A stretch of 12,447 nucleotides of DNA from Microcaldota archaeon (lineage in GTDB: Archaea > Micrarchaeota > Micrarchaeia > Micrarchaeales > Micrarchaeaceae), in contig JAKBRD010000024.1 in assembly GCA_021834865.1 (NCBI GenBank), positions 1 to 12,447 on the forward strand, read 5' to 3'. How positions within the stretch are numbered: position 1 is the first letter of the stretch; the number at the start of each line of letters is the position of its first letter. Positions 1 through 6,479 of this stretch are shown here, piece by piece. A program made the translations under genes and the position numbers. A model generated the notes under the pieces. It was not told the DNA's origin. It saw only the letters and a program-made list of their open reading frames with translations, and made no database searches.

Positions 1-2
1 AG

Positions 3-293
3 TTCCTGAAAAAGCTTGAAAACACTGGAATAGAGCAAATAAACACACTTTTGGAATATCTGGCAAGCCACAAAGGCGAGATTAAATACGAACTTGCGGA
101 AAAGGACCCTAAAGTAGTTATGTATTCAAAATTCAGATATATTGATCCATTCTTTTTGAAGGATGGAAAGCTTTTAAGAGTAAGCGAAGCCGATCCAGAC
201 TTTGCAAAGAGGATAGAGCGCAACAGAGCATTAAATAAAGGAGGCATAAAACTGGAAAGTTTAGAGGGAATAAAGCTGCCGATAGAAATATGA
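3..293 (+). CDS. C-terminal fragment of an unrecognised protein (5' end outside window)
   Basis: The reading frame is open from the left edge to a TGA stop at 291-293, giving 96 residues of C-terminus. A TTG at 51 could be read as a start, but the frame continues upstream without a stop and codes for similar charged, helix-like sequence, so this is the end of a longer gene. The visible part is lysine- and glutamate-rich, has no membrane segment or signal peptide, and shows no motif I can assign. It ends in the hydrophobic residues LPIEI. The next gene lies on the other strand, tail to tail, 114 bp away. Codon choice (ATA for Ile, AGA/AGG for Arg) matches most of the window. Function unknown. 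Confidence 0.7.
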   Translation, partial: FLKKLENTGIEQINTLLEYLASHKGEIKYELAEKDPKVVMYSKFRYIDPFFLKDGKLLRVSEADPDFAKRIERNRALNKGGIKLESLEGIKLPIEI

Positions 294-313
294 ACCTAAA
301 CCATGCATCGAAA

Positions 314-333
314 TTTTTCCCCAATATCTTTTT
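314..333 (+). terminator. Oligo-T transcription stop after the first gene
   Basis: Two runs of five T (314-318 and 329-333) lie 20-40 bp after the stop codon of the partial gene, with no hairpin before them. Archaeal RNA polymerase terminates on such T runs, so this is a likely stop for the rightward transcript. It rests only on composition. Confidence 0.4.
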
Positions 334-407
334 ATTATAAGGAACAAATTATGCAGTGATGTGCTTTTACGTGCATTAAGCTCAAAGACTGGTGACATTT
401 CCCCTAT

Positions 408-1058
408 TCAGCGTATGTCATTGCTGGCACGTGAGGAAGCCTCAGCAGCCTCGAGCAAAGGCTGATACATGCTAGAATCGACGAGGTTGAACCACAACCG
501 TATAGATTCTAGTACTTGCTGTCTATCCATTACGATTACGTCTGCTCCACGGGCGATGCACACAATGCCTTTGCATTCTGCAACTATTAAGCCCATGCCT
601 TTAGCTGCGCCATATAAACCCCCTATGCATACTGATTGCTCTTCAGGAAGACCAAGAGAACGTATGGCTTTAATCGCTTCATGCATTGAGAAATCCGCAG
701 CTGTGCGAAGCGCCTTAGACTGTGCAAGCATCCTAGCTTCTTGTGCATCCGCATCGCGCAGAAGGTTCCAGTCCTTGGACAGCCGTTCAGCTATGAATGC
801 ACTAGACATGACCAACGAATTGACTGCCGAGCCAGCGTCCTGACTAGCCAAGATCGCTTCTGCATTCGCATCTATAAGCCCCGAACCTTTGGCCATTAGG
901 TAAAGGAGCGCTGGTGCTTCCGAACGATTAACAGATATAAAGGTAATGGGATCCTGCCCGTTGCCTTCGCCTGAAACTAAGGCTAGATCCCCATGAGAGA
1001 GCACGCGGGCCGTAGCCTTGGATGGCGTTTTGACATGGCTCTTTGTGGCGCTTGTCAT
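408..1058 (-). CDS. Unrecognised 216-aa protein with atypical codon usage
   Basis: A soluble, alanine- and serine-rich protein with no signal peptide or obvious membrane span. I do not recognise its family. The middle is mostly predicted helix; residues about 140-175 are glycine-rich and hydrophobic, with three cysteines and short beta-like stretches such as GLIVAECKGIVCIARGADVIV, cut here for length to the idea of a Rossmann-like or sheet core. The frame opens further at TTG 1082 and ATG 1079 or 1073, but a strong TATA element (CTATAAATAT, 1085-1094) predicts transcription starting near 1064, so ATG 1058 is the better start. Arginine is written CGN in 10 of 12 codons, the reverse of the neighbours, which suggests acquisition from elsewhere. 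It stands alone: a tail-to-tail gap to the left and 187 bp to the next gene on the right. The antisense frame is less plausible. Confidence 0.6.
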   Translation of the reverse strand: MTSATKSHVKTPSKATARVLSHGDLALVSGEGNGQDPITFISVNRSEAPALLYLMAKGSGLIDANAEAILASQDAGSAVNSLVMSSAFIAERLSKDWNLLRDADAQEARMLAQSKALRTAADFSMHEAIKAIRSLGLPEEQSVCIGGLYGAAKGMGLIVAECKGIVCIARGADVIVMDRQQVLESIRLWFNLVDSSMYQPLLEAAEASSRASNDIR

Positions 1059-1084
1059 TAAATCAAAGCTCATGCCCATCAAAG

Positions 1085-1094
1085 ATATTTATAG
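1085..1094 (-). promoter_or_regulatory. TATA box for the 408-1058 gene
   Basis: On the minus strand the sequence reads CTATAAATAT. Its centre is about 31 bp before ATG 1058 and only 7-16 bp before the longer candidate starts, so it argues for the shorter protein with a leader of a few bases. Confidence 0.5.
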
Positions 1095-1140
1095 ATTGTG
1101 AAGCGTCTGCCAGCATAGGATTAGGCAATCGGCAATAAGT

Positions 1141-1146
1141 AAAAAA
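1141..1146 (-). terminator. Possible oligo-T stop downstream of the CYTH gene
   Basis: Six A on the plus strand give six T on the minus strand, about 100 nt after the CYTH stop codon and before the promoter of the next leftward gene. It is the only T run in the 1095-1245 gap, which otherwise shows nothing I can name. Confidence 0.3.
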
Positions 1147-1245
1147 CATGTTCTCATTCAACGACATGGGTTATTTTAACAACCGGAATTTAGCTTATAA
1201 TTGCCTTCTTCTAAACCTAATGCTACTTTACTAGCTCCTGAAGTT

Positions 1246-1848
1246 TTAGAGGTAATTATCTGGCTTTTTCTCGGCGCCTGAATTCGCCTTTATTGCAAGC
1301 TCTCTCAATAAGAAACCTACCGAAGTTGGCTGTATGTCCTTCTCAGTGAAGCCCAGCCTTTTTACCATCTCCTTTACCCTTTCTACATCCTTCCTGCTCT
1401 TCTTTTGACTTATCAGCTCTATATCAAGGAAGTAGCCAGCTTTTGGGTACCTATCCAAATCCATGTTGAAGTCACCCAGCTTATATTTGTATCTGGTTTT
1501 CCTTGTCAATGGTACGTACTCAAGCGGCTTTATACCCAGAAATCTGAACATTCCCATTAATGCCTCGGGATTATCTATATGGGTCTCGTATTCCCTGACC
1601 TGCATATACTTCTGCTTTTTTTTACCAGACGGCTTGTAAGTAAGAGTGCCACCTTCGCTTCCGTCTACGATTCTTATACGCAAAGCCTCCACACTGTCCC
1701 AGAAGTTTCTGCTTTCCAGAGTAAATTGGTAATCGGAATACTTTTTAACGGATGTGAGCTTCGCACCCATGGATTCAAGCCTTCTTTTTAGGCTTTCCAC
1801 GTTCTTTACCCTTATTCTGATTTCGGTTTCGAACTGCTTCTTGTGCAT
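1246..1848 (-). CDS. CYTH-domain protein (class IV adenylate cyclase / thiamine-triphosphatase family)
   Basis: CYTH proteins form an eight-stranded tunnel that binds triphosphates with metal ions; known members make cAMP (CyaB) or hydrolyse thiamine triphosphate or inorganic triphosphate. The 200-aa product has the signature in order: the N-terminal ExE pair at E7 and E9 followed by R11; a basic strand with R57 and R59; K72 in TYK; a second acidic pair E86 and E88; R116 and R119; D130 and D132 in MDLD; and E144 in LDIEL. All expected tunnel residues look present, so it should be active. Which reaction it catalyses cannot be read from sequence alone; many archaeal CyaB-like proteins are annotated as cyclases without proof. 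The ATG at 1848 is supported by a TATA element about 25 bp upstream. It is separated from the helicase gene by 125 bp and likely transcribed alone. Confidence 0.9.
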   Translation of the reverse strand: MHKKQFETEIRIRVKNVESLKRRLESMGAKLTSVKKYSDYQFTLESRNFWDSVEALRIRIVDGSEGGTLTYKPSGKKKQKYMQVREYETHIDNPEALMGMFRFLGIKPLEYVPLTRKTRYKYKLGDFNMDLDRYPKAGYFLDIELISQKKSRKDVERVKEMVKRLGFTEKDIQPTSVGFLLRELAIKANSGAEKKPDNYL

Positions 1849-1867
1849 TTTCCCACGGTTTTAATGA

Positions 1868-1890
1868 GTAAATAAACCATATATTAATTA
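1868..1890 (-). promoter_or_regulatory. TATA region for the CYTH gene
   Basis: On the minus strand there are two AT-rich elements, TTTATTTAC (1868-1876) and TAATTAATATATG (1878-1890). The first is centred 24 bp before the ATG, the spacing expected for a leaderless mRNA; the second would give a leader of about 10 nt. Confidence 0.45.
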
Positions 1891-1973
1891 CCCGCTAAGG
1901 TAATGAACTGCCCAAACACGAACTAATAGGCGCGGCCAAGTTCATTTTATCATAATGAGAACCATTCCTTCTT

Positions 1974-4718
1974 TTATTTCTTATTCCTGATTTCTTCTTC
2001 AAGCTGCTTTTTTATGTTGCCGAAAAGGGGCTCATCGCTCTTCGTTTCCAGAACCGCCTTTGCAAACTCTATAGGGTCCCTTTTGTAAGATAGAAATAGT
2101 TCAAGGTGTCTTTCAAACGTTTTCATCTGCACAGCCTTCTCTTGGGAAAGGTCGAGCTTGTGCTCGAGCCTGCCCGTATTTATCCTGCCCCTAAGCCCTA
2201 TGAACCCGATAGCTATCGAAACGTTCTTCTCATCTATGCCTTTGCTTGCGGCGAACAGCCTTTTGTACACTGCCAGCTGCCTCCTATGGTCTGATGCTTT
2301 GCCATCATCCTTGTCCGTCTTATAGTCCAGTATTACGTATTTCTTATCCTTGTCCGAACTTGACTCATACACCGCATCTAGGAACGCCTTGAATCCAGTG
2401 TTTCCGTCAAATCCTTTATAGATGTCTTTTAGCGCAGCGTTTATCTTAACCTCAGCGCCTGCCTGCAGGGTCTTTGTCCTTTCCCTGAGCTCTGAGCCTA
2501 CTGCCTTTATGTTTTCAAGATACCGTTTTTCATCTTCCGTAAGTGTTCCCTCATCCAAAGTACCCTCATAAAGCATCTTTGCAATCTCGTGCGCCCTAAG
2601 GCCCTTGTTTATCGGCCCAGTATGCAGCTCTGATATGCTGAGAATCTTTTCCTTGAGGAACGAGTATGGATCGCCAGCGCTTTCTACCATAGAATATGAT
2701 AGGTCCCTTTCAGCAGTAAAATAATCGTTTATCATTGGCAGGAGCCATTCCTCTTTATGGCTTATCGCTTTTTTGGCTTCCTCGAACCTTCCATTGACGA
2801 ACAATGAATAAGCTTCATCGTACTTTGTGGTTTTTGGCTCTTCCTCTTCTTCAGAATCAATCTGGTCTGCCTTAAAGCCCCCAATTTTGTACGAATCCTC
2901 ATTTTTTGTGTTGGCAACTACGTAAAGCCTGTTTTTTGCCCTGGTGAAAGCCACGAAATCTACTCTGGCCTGCTCTTCTGCAAGTTCCTCGCGCACATCA
3001 ACCCCAACTGACGCCTTGATTATCGAATAGACTGCCATATCTACAAAGCTTTCGTTGTTCCTTCCGGATATGGGCACGTATATAACGTTGTCAAACTCCC
3101 TGCCTTTGGCCTTGTGAACGGTTGTGAGAAGCAGGCTCTTTTCTTCCTTTGCAGGCTCGTAGTTCTCTTCCAATATGGAAAGATAGTCGAAAAATGCTTC
3201 TATGTTCCTGTCCGGAACAAGTTCAAAGAACTCAGTTGCCCCAGAATTAAGCACTTGCGCCGTAAGGTAGTAATCCTTGCCTATCTGCATTGAAATAGGG
3301 AGTATTACCTCGTCGAAGAGGCTGCCTACCCTGTCTATTGTAAGTTCCTTCTTCCTTTCAAAGAACGGTTTTGCCACGCTCAATGCTTCCTTTGGGACTT
3401 TGCCGTGTTCTTTTGAGCCCCACATAGGCCATTTCTTGGAAACTTCGAATGCTTCCTTTAGCGTTATGCCTGAGAATGGCGTAAAAAGCGCGCTTACTAC
3501 TGTATCCCTGTCATCGTAAAGCATACCTCTTAGGTAAGAGATTATCTGCTCCTTTGCGCTGTCGCTCGTGGAAGATCCGGCAGTAGTGCTGTATTCTATG
3601 CCCTTCTTGTCCAAAAGCCTTGAGACCTGGACAAGCTGCCCGTTTGTCCTTGTTATTATTGCGGTCTTTTCTCCACTCCCTATTTTCATTTCCGAGTAAA
3701 GCTTGACCGCTGCGTTTATCTGCTTCGATGCGGTAAACACCTTGACGTCCGCATTGCCTTTGCCCCTGTTGGATTTGAGCCCTTCTAGCTCCTTTTCGTA
3801 GCTCTTGTCATTTGTATTGGAAAGAAAATGCATCTTTGAGTAATCCAATATTGGCTGCAGGCTCCTGTAGTTCAGCACCTTGTTCTCCTTGCGGAAGCTT
3901 TCGTCATTCTCAAATTTCTCAAAAGAGCTAAGGCTGCCTCCTTGAAATCCGAATATTGCCTGTTTCCTGTCTCCGACCAGGAATAGGTTGTCGCCGGAAA
4001 GGACCGCTATCTGGGCCTCGAGCTCGTTAAGATCCTGGAGCTCATCCACTAAGACGTATTTATAACGTTTTTTGCCATCATGCTTCTGCACAAACTTTAT
4101 GAGCATGTCGTTGTAGTCTATGTAGCTGCCCGAGCTTTCCTTTTCTTTCTCGTATGTGCCATATGCGTTGACAAAATACTTCAGGAATGCGCTTGCTTCT
4201 TCCAGCGTTACGTTGGAAAGCGGATGAGATTTATAAGCCGATTCCAGTTCCTTTGCGGCTTTTTCCATGTCTATGCTGCTTGGAAGTATGCCAAAGCTTT
4301 TTACGTAGCGTATTGCGTTCTCTGTTTTTGGAACTAAGTTATCCAGAATGTAGCCGTGCGAGTAATTGAAGGCATTGTCTTTCATGAAGCTCTTGTACAC
4401 GGAGTATCTGAGCATGTTGCTGCCCGCAAGCTCGTAGCCAAGCCCCATCCTGCTTAGGTAATCGTACGCATAGCTGTGGAACGTATGCACGTCTATCAGG
4501 TATGGTTTTGCGTCTATTCCTGCGGTTTTTATCTCCTCGTCTATCCTGCTCCGCATCTCTCGCGCGGCCTTGTTGGTGAAGGTTATGCATAATATGTCTG
4601 GCTCCTTAACGCCTTCTGAAAGCAGTTTCACGACCATTTTGGCAAGGGCGGTCGTCTTTCCCGTGCCGGGATTTGCTACTATGAGCACATTTTCGGCCTT
4701 TTTCGATATCCCATCCAT
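1974..4718 (-). CDS. UvrD/RecB-like superfamily 1 helicase fused to a PD-(D/E)XK nuclease
   Basis: An ATP-driven DNA translocase with a nuclease tail, of the AddA/RecB type that processes broken DNA ends. Numbering from ATG 4718 (914 aa): Walker A ANPGTGKTT 15-23; motif Ia TFTNKAAREM 46-55; Walker B DELQD 225-229; motif III GDRKQAIFGFQGG 249-261; NYRS 283-286; motif V TVHKAKGREFD 533-543; motif VI with the arginine finger in FVAFTRA 588-594. An acidic linker (five E near 623-627) precedes the RecB-type nuclease: H710, E756, D781, D798 and K800 in LDYKT, Q814. All catalytic residues are present. The Q motif normally found before Walker A is absent, and a stop lies just upstream. ATGs at 4748 and 4736 are in frame, but 4718 has GGCGA four bases before it and fits the TATA at 4753-4760. 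No partner AddB/RecC-like gene is in the window. Confidence 0.92.
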   Translation of the reverse strand: MDGISKKAENVLIVANPGTGKTTALAKMVVKLLSEGVKEPDILCITFTNKAAREMRSRIDEEIKTAGIDAKPYLIDVHTFHSYAYDYLSRMGLGYELAGSNMLRYSVYKSFMKDNAFNYSHGYILDNLVPKTENAIRYVKSFGILPSSIDMEKAAKELESAYKSHPLSNVTLEEASAFLKYFVNAYGTYEKEKESSGSYIDYNDMLIKFVQKHDGKKRYKYVLVDELQDLNELEAQIAVLSGDNLFLVGDRKQAIFGFQGGSLSSFEKFENDESFRKENKVLNYRSLQPILDYSKMHFLSNTNDKSYEKELEGLKSNRGKGNADVKVFTASKQINAAVKLYSEMKIGSGEKTAIITRTNGQLVQVSRLLDKKGIEYSTTAGSSTSDSAKEQIISYLRGMLYDDRDTVVSALFTPFSGITLKEAFEVSKKWPMWGSKEHGKVPKEALSVAKPFFERKKELTIDRVGSLFDEVILPISMQIGKDYYLTAQVLNSGATEFFELVPDRNIEAFFDYLSILEENYEPAKEEKSLLLTTVHKAKGREFDNVIYVPISGRNNESFVDMAVYSIIKASVGVDVREELAEEQARVDFVAFTRAKNRLYVVANTKNEDSYKIGGFKADQIDSEEEEEPKTTKYDEAYSLFVNGRFEEAKKAISHKEEWLLPMINDYFTAERDLSYSMVESAGDPYSFLKEKILSISELHTGPINKGLRAHEIAKMLYEGTLDEGTLTEDEKRYLENIKAVGSELRERTKTLQAGAEVKINAALKDIYKGFDGNTGFKAFLDAVYESSSDKDKKYVILDYKTDKDDGKASDHRRQLAVYKRLFAASKGIDEKNVSIAIGFIGLRGRINTGRLEHKLDLSQEKAVQMKTFERHLELFLSYKRDPIEFAKAVLETKSDEPLFGNIKKQLEEEIRNKK

Positions 4719-4752
4719 TTTATCGCCAAAATACATGATAAGCAGCATTGCC

Positions 4753-4760
4753 TGTTATAC
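4753..4760 (-). promoter_or_regulatory. TATA box for the helicase-nuclease gene
   Basis: The minus strand reads GTATAACA. Its centre is about 39 bp before ATG 4718, leaving a short leader that would include the GGCGA Shine-Dalgarno-like site at 4723-4727. It makes ATG 4748, only a few bases away, an unlikely start. Confidence 0.4.
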
Positions 4761-4815
4761 AGCAAGCAATTCTTTTCATAGCCGGGGCAGATAGGCACTC
4801 TTGCAGTATCAGGTG

Positions 4816-5412
4816 TCAGAGCTTCATGCTGCGTTCTTTATATACCTTCTTCTTTACTTTTTCATAGATATACCTTACTTCTTTTATGTCTATCCTACTG
4901 CCTGCAGTCTTGAAAAACTCCTCAACCCTCTCGTCGCTTTCCATTTTCTTGCTGTATAGTGCTATCTGCACTATGTAGTCAAGCTTGTCTACCTGTTTCA
5001 CAAGCTTGGCCTCCTCTGTGCGCTGCATATAATATTCATTTAGGATTTCCCTGAGCCCGATGCCTTCCTTGCCTATAAGGATCGATGCGAGCTTAAGTTC
5101 ATTCCTTCTCTCGATACTCTTTTTGGCCTCTGGAGGGACTTTCTGAAGCGACTTATCATATCTGGTAGCTATGTCTCCGGTTATTACCTCGTTAATGTCA
5201 TGGAAAAGCCCCATTACGGCACACCTTTCCGCTGATAGTCCCATCCTTTTGGCAAGCAGATATGACAGCACTGCAGTGCTGTACGAATGGTCACCATCAT
5301 GCTCTGGATCTTTAACTTTGGATATGAGCCATCCCGTTCTTTCTATCTCCTTTAGCTTGTCAGCCCTGAGCATGAAGCGCAATATTCCGTCAAGTTCCTT
5401 GTCCGTCCGCAT
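4816..5412 (-). CDS. HD-domain phosphohydrolase, YfbR/HDDC2-type 5'-deoxynucleotidase
   Basis: Proteins of this family use a metal held by an H...HD...D set to remove the 5' phosphate from deoxynucleoside monophosphates, helping to control nucleotide pools. The 198-aa protein (from ATG 5412) shows the family pattern: LKEIERTGW near residue 20-28, then a D-P-E element, DH at 41-42, HD at 71-72, the N-E-V-I-T-GDI stretch after it, and the last metal ligand D142 in KQVDKLD. The length matches the family (about 200 aa). The frame can be extended to TTG 5433, but a TATA element centred 25 bp before ATG 5412 points to a leaderless mRNA starting there. The helicase gene follows on the same strand after 97 bp, with its own TATA, so co-transcription is possible but not required. 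Confidence 0.88.
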   Translation of the reverse strand: MRTDKELDGILRFMLRADKLKEIERTGWLISKVKDPEHDGDHSYSTAVLSYLLAKRMGLSAERCAVMGLFHDINEVITGDIATRYDKSLQKVPPEAKKSIERRNELKLASILIGKEGIGLREILNEYYMQRTEEAKLVKQVDKLDYIVQIALYSKKMESDERVEEFFKTAGSRIDIKEVRYIYEKVKKKVYKERSMKL

Positions 5413-5431
5413 GAATACCGCTTTGAATGCC

Positions 5432-5441
5432 AATTATAAAT
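5432..5441 (-). promoter_or_regulatory. TATA box for the HD nucleotidase gene
   Basis: The minus strand reads ATTTATAATT, centred 25 bp before ATG 5412. It overlaps the alternative TTG start at 5433, which is therefore unlikely to be transcribed. Confidence 0.55.
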
Positions 5442-5512
5442 GGTTTTCTTTCAAATCCCAAAGCGGGAATGTGCTTGCTTTAGGCCTGGCTTTGTTCAAA
5501 AGTTTTATGCAA

Positions 5513-6286
5513 TCAGTCTGAATCTTCTTTCCCTCCACGCCTCTGGAGACGGTATAAGCCGGACACCAGCCCCATAACCGAGCCAACGACACCCAGCGCT
5601 ACAATAAATTCAATCTGGTGCGGAAGGCTTGAGAGGGCTTGAGCTACCCAATTTTGCGTTATAGAAAGGTGATCCTTTATTACTGTTGCATAAATTCCCA
5701 TGTTTCCGGCTGAATTTTGTAGCATGCCGCTCATGGTTATATACTGATATGTGCCATTGCCTGCATGCACTACTATGTCATTTAAATTAGATGTTAGCTG
5801 CTGCACCGAGGTAACTATTCCGTTATGAACAGTAAGAATTTCAGAGCCAGGGTTGTCGCCAACTGTTGCTGCCTGCCCAAGTGCACCGTTAGGGAGTATT
5901 TGCTGTATAGTTATAGAGCTTGTGCTGTCTGATATGACTTTAAAGTTAAGCTTGTCTATCGTGATAATTTGGCCCTGAGAAAGGTCCCCATAGATTGAAC
6001 CTGAGTTGGGGATTGTTAGCGTGCCAGTGAGCTTGTATTTTGCAAAACGCCCTACAGACCATAGGGCAAAACCTCCAGATAGAATCCCTGCAGCGAATCC
6101 TTCGCCAACCCTGAGGAGCTTTTGCATAGGATTCAGCTTGACGTCGTTGTCAGCACGCTCTCTCTGAGTTATTATGACATATCTTGTGTTGCCCGCTTCG
6201 TACTCTTTAATATGCGTTTCCTCCAAATCCCTGCCATTTTTATTCTCAGAATACTTTGGCTTCTCCTTCAGCGAATCCTCACTCAT
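5513..6286 (-). CDS. Two-span membrane protein with an external domain, function unknown
   Basis: I do not recognise the family. Numbering from ATG 6286 (257 aa): residues 1-60 are charged and cytoplasmic; a first membrane helix spans about 63-81 (GFAAGILSGGFALWSVG); residues 82-225 form an outside domain rich in Thr, Ser, Ile, Gln, Asn and Gly with alternating beta-like strands and no cysteine; a second helix spans about 226-245; the tail RLQRRGGKEDSD is basic and stays inside. The N-in/C-in topology is inferred from the charges. There is no cleavable signal peptide. GTG 6292 is also in frame, but GGTG at 6292-6295, five bases before ATG 6286, decides for the latter. It is transcribed divergently from a membrane glycosyltransferase, so a role at the cell surface is possible but unproven. 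Confidence 0.75.
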   Translation of the reverse strand: MSEDSLKEKPKYSENKNGRDLEETHIKEYEAGNTRYVIITQRERADNDVKLNPMQKLLRVGEGFAAGILSGGFALWSVGRFAKYKLTGTLTIPNSGSIYGDLSQGQIITIDKLNFKVISDSTSSITIQQILPNGALGQAATVGDNPGSEILTVHNGIVTSVQQLTSNLNDIVVHAGNGTYQYITMSGMLQNSAGNMGIYATVIKDHLSITQNWVAQALSSLPHQIEFIVALGVVGSVMGLVSGLYRLQRRGGKEDSD

Positions 6287-6291
6287 AAGCA

Positions 6292-6295
6292 CACC
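6292..6295 (-). promoter_or_regulatory. Shine-Dalgarno site (GGTG) of the two-span membrane protein
   Basis: AAAGGTG on the minus strand ends five bases before ATG 6286. It overlaps the alternative GTG start codon and so sets the start at the ATG. Confidence 0.55.
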
Positions 6296-6320
6296 TTTGC
6301 GTTATTATCGCGTTCTCTTA

Positions 6321-6333
6321 GATATTTATATTT
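6321..6333 (-). promoter_or_regulatory. TATA box for the two-span membrane protein
   Basis: The minus strand reads AAATATAAATATC. Transcription would begin near 6303 and give a leader of about 17 nt carrying the GGTG site, consistent with an mRNA that uses a Shine-Dalgarno site. Confidence 0.5.
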
Positions 6334-6361
6334 AGCGATAGCCGGCTGCTGACCAAAGCCT

Positions 6362-6376
6362 TGGCATGGAATGCCA
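6362..6376. repeat. Inverted repeat in the divergent promoter region
   Basis: TGGCAT-GGA-ATGCCA has perfect six-base arms. It sits between the outward-facing promoters of the membrane protein (left) and the glycosyltransferase (right), where a dimeric regulator could affect both. No protein is known to bind it from this sequence. Confidence 0.35.
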
Positions 6377-6450
6377 GGGTATTTAACCTGTGTGTTATTT
6401 TGATATAAAGCCCGCACAAAGACAAAAATATAAATACAATGGTTGGGCAA

Positions 6451-6460
6451 CTTATATTGT
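6451..6460 (+). promoter_or_regulatory. TATA box for the glycosyltransferase gene
   Basis: CTTATATTGT is centred 25 bp before ATG 6480, as expected for a leaderless mRNA. A second AT-rich element at 6424-6435 (AAAATATAAATA) would give a leader of about 25 nt; no Shine-Dalgarno site is seen there. Confidence 0.5.
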
Positions 6461-6479
6461 GAAATATTATGGTTAGAGT

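Noticed and set aside
469..843. 124-aa open frame antisense to the 408-1058 gene
   Set aside because: No ribosome site or TATA at suitable spacing, low-complexity composition rich in Ser, Ala, Met and Cys, and it lies wholly inside a longer frame with a good promoter.
5511..5521. 11-mer AATCAGTCTGA also found at 8931-8941
   Set aside because: One copy contains the end of a coding region, there are only two copies, and the flanks are unrelated; coincidence is the simplest explanation.
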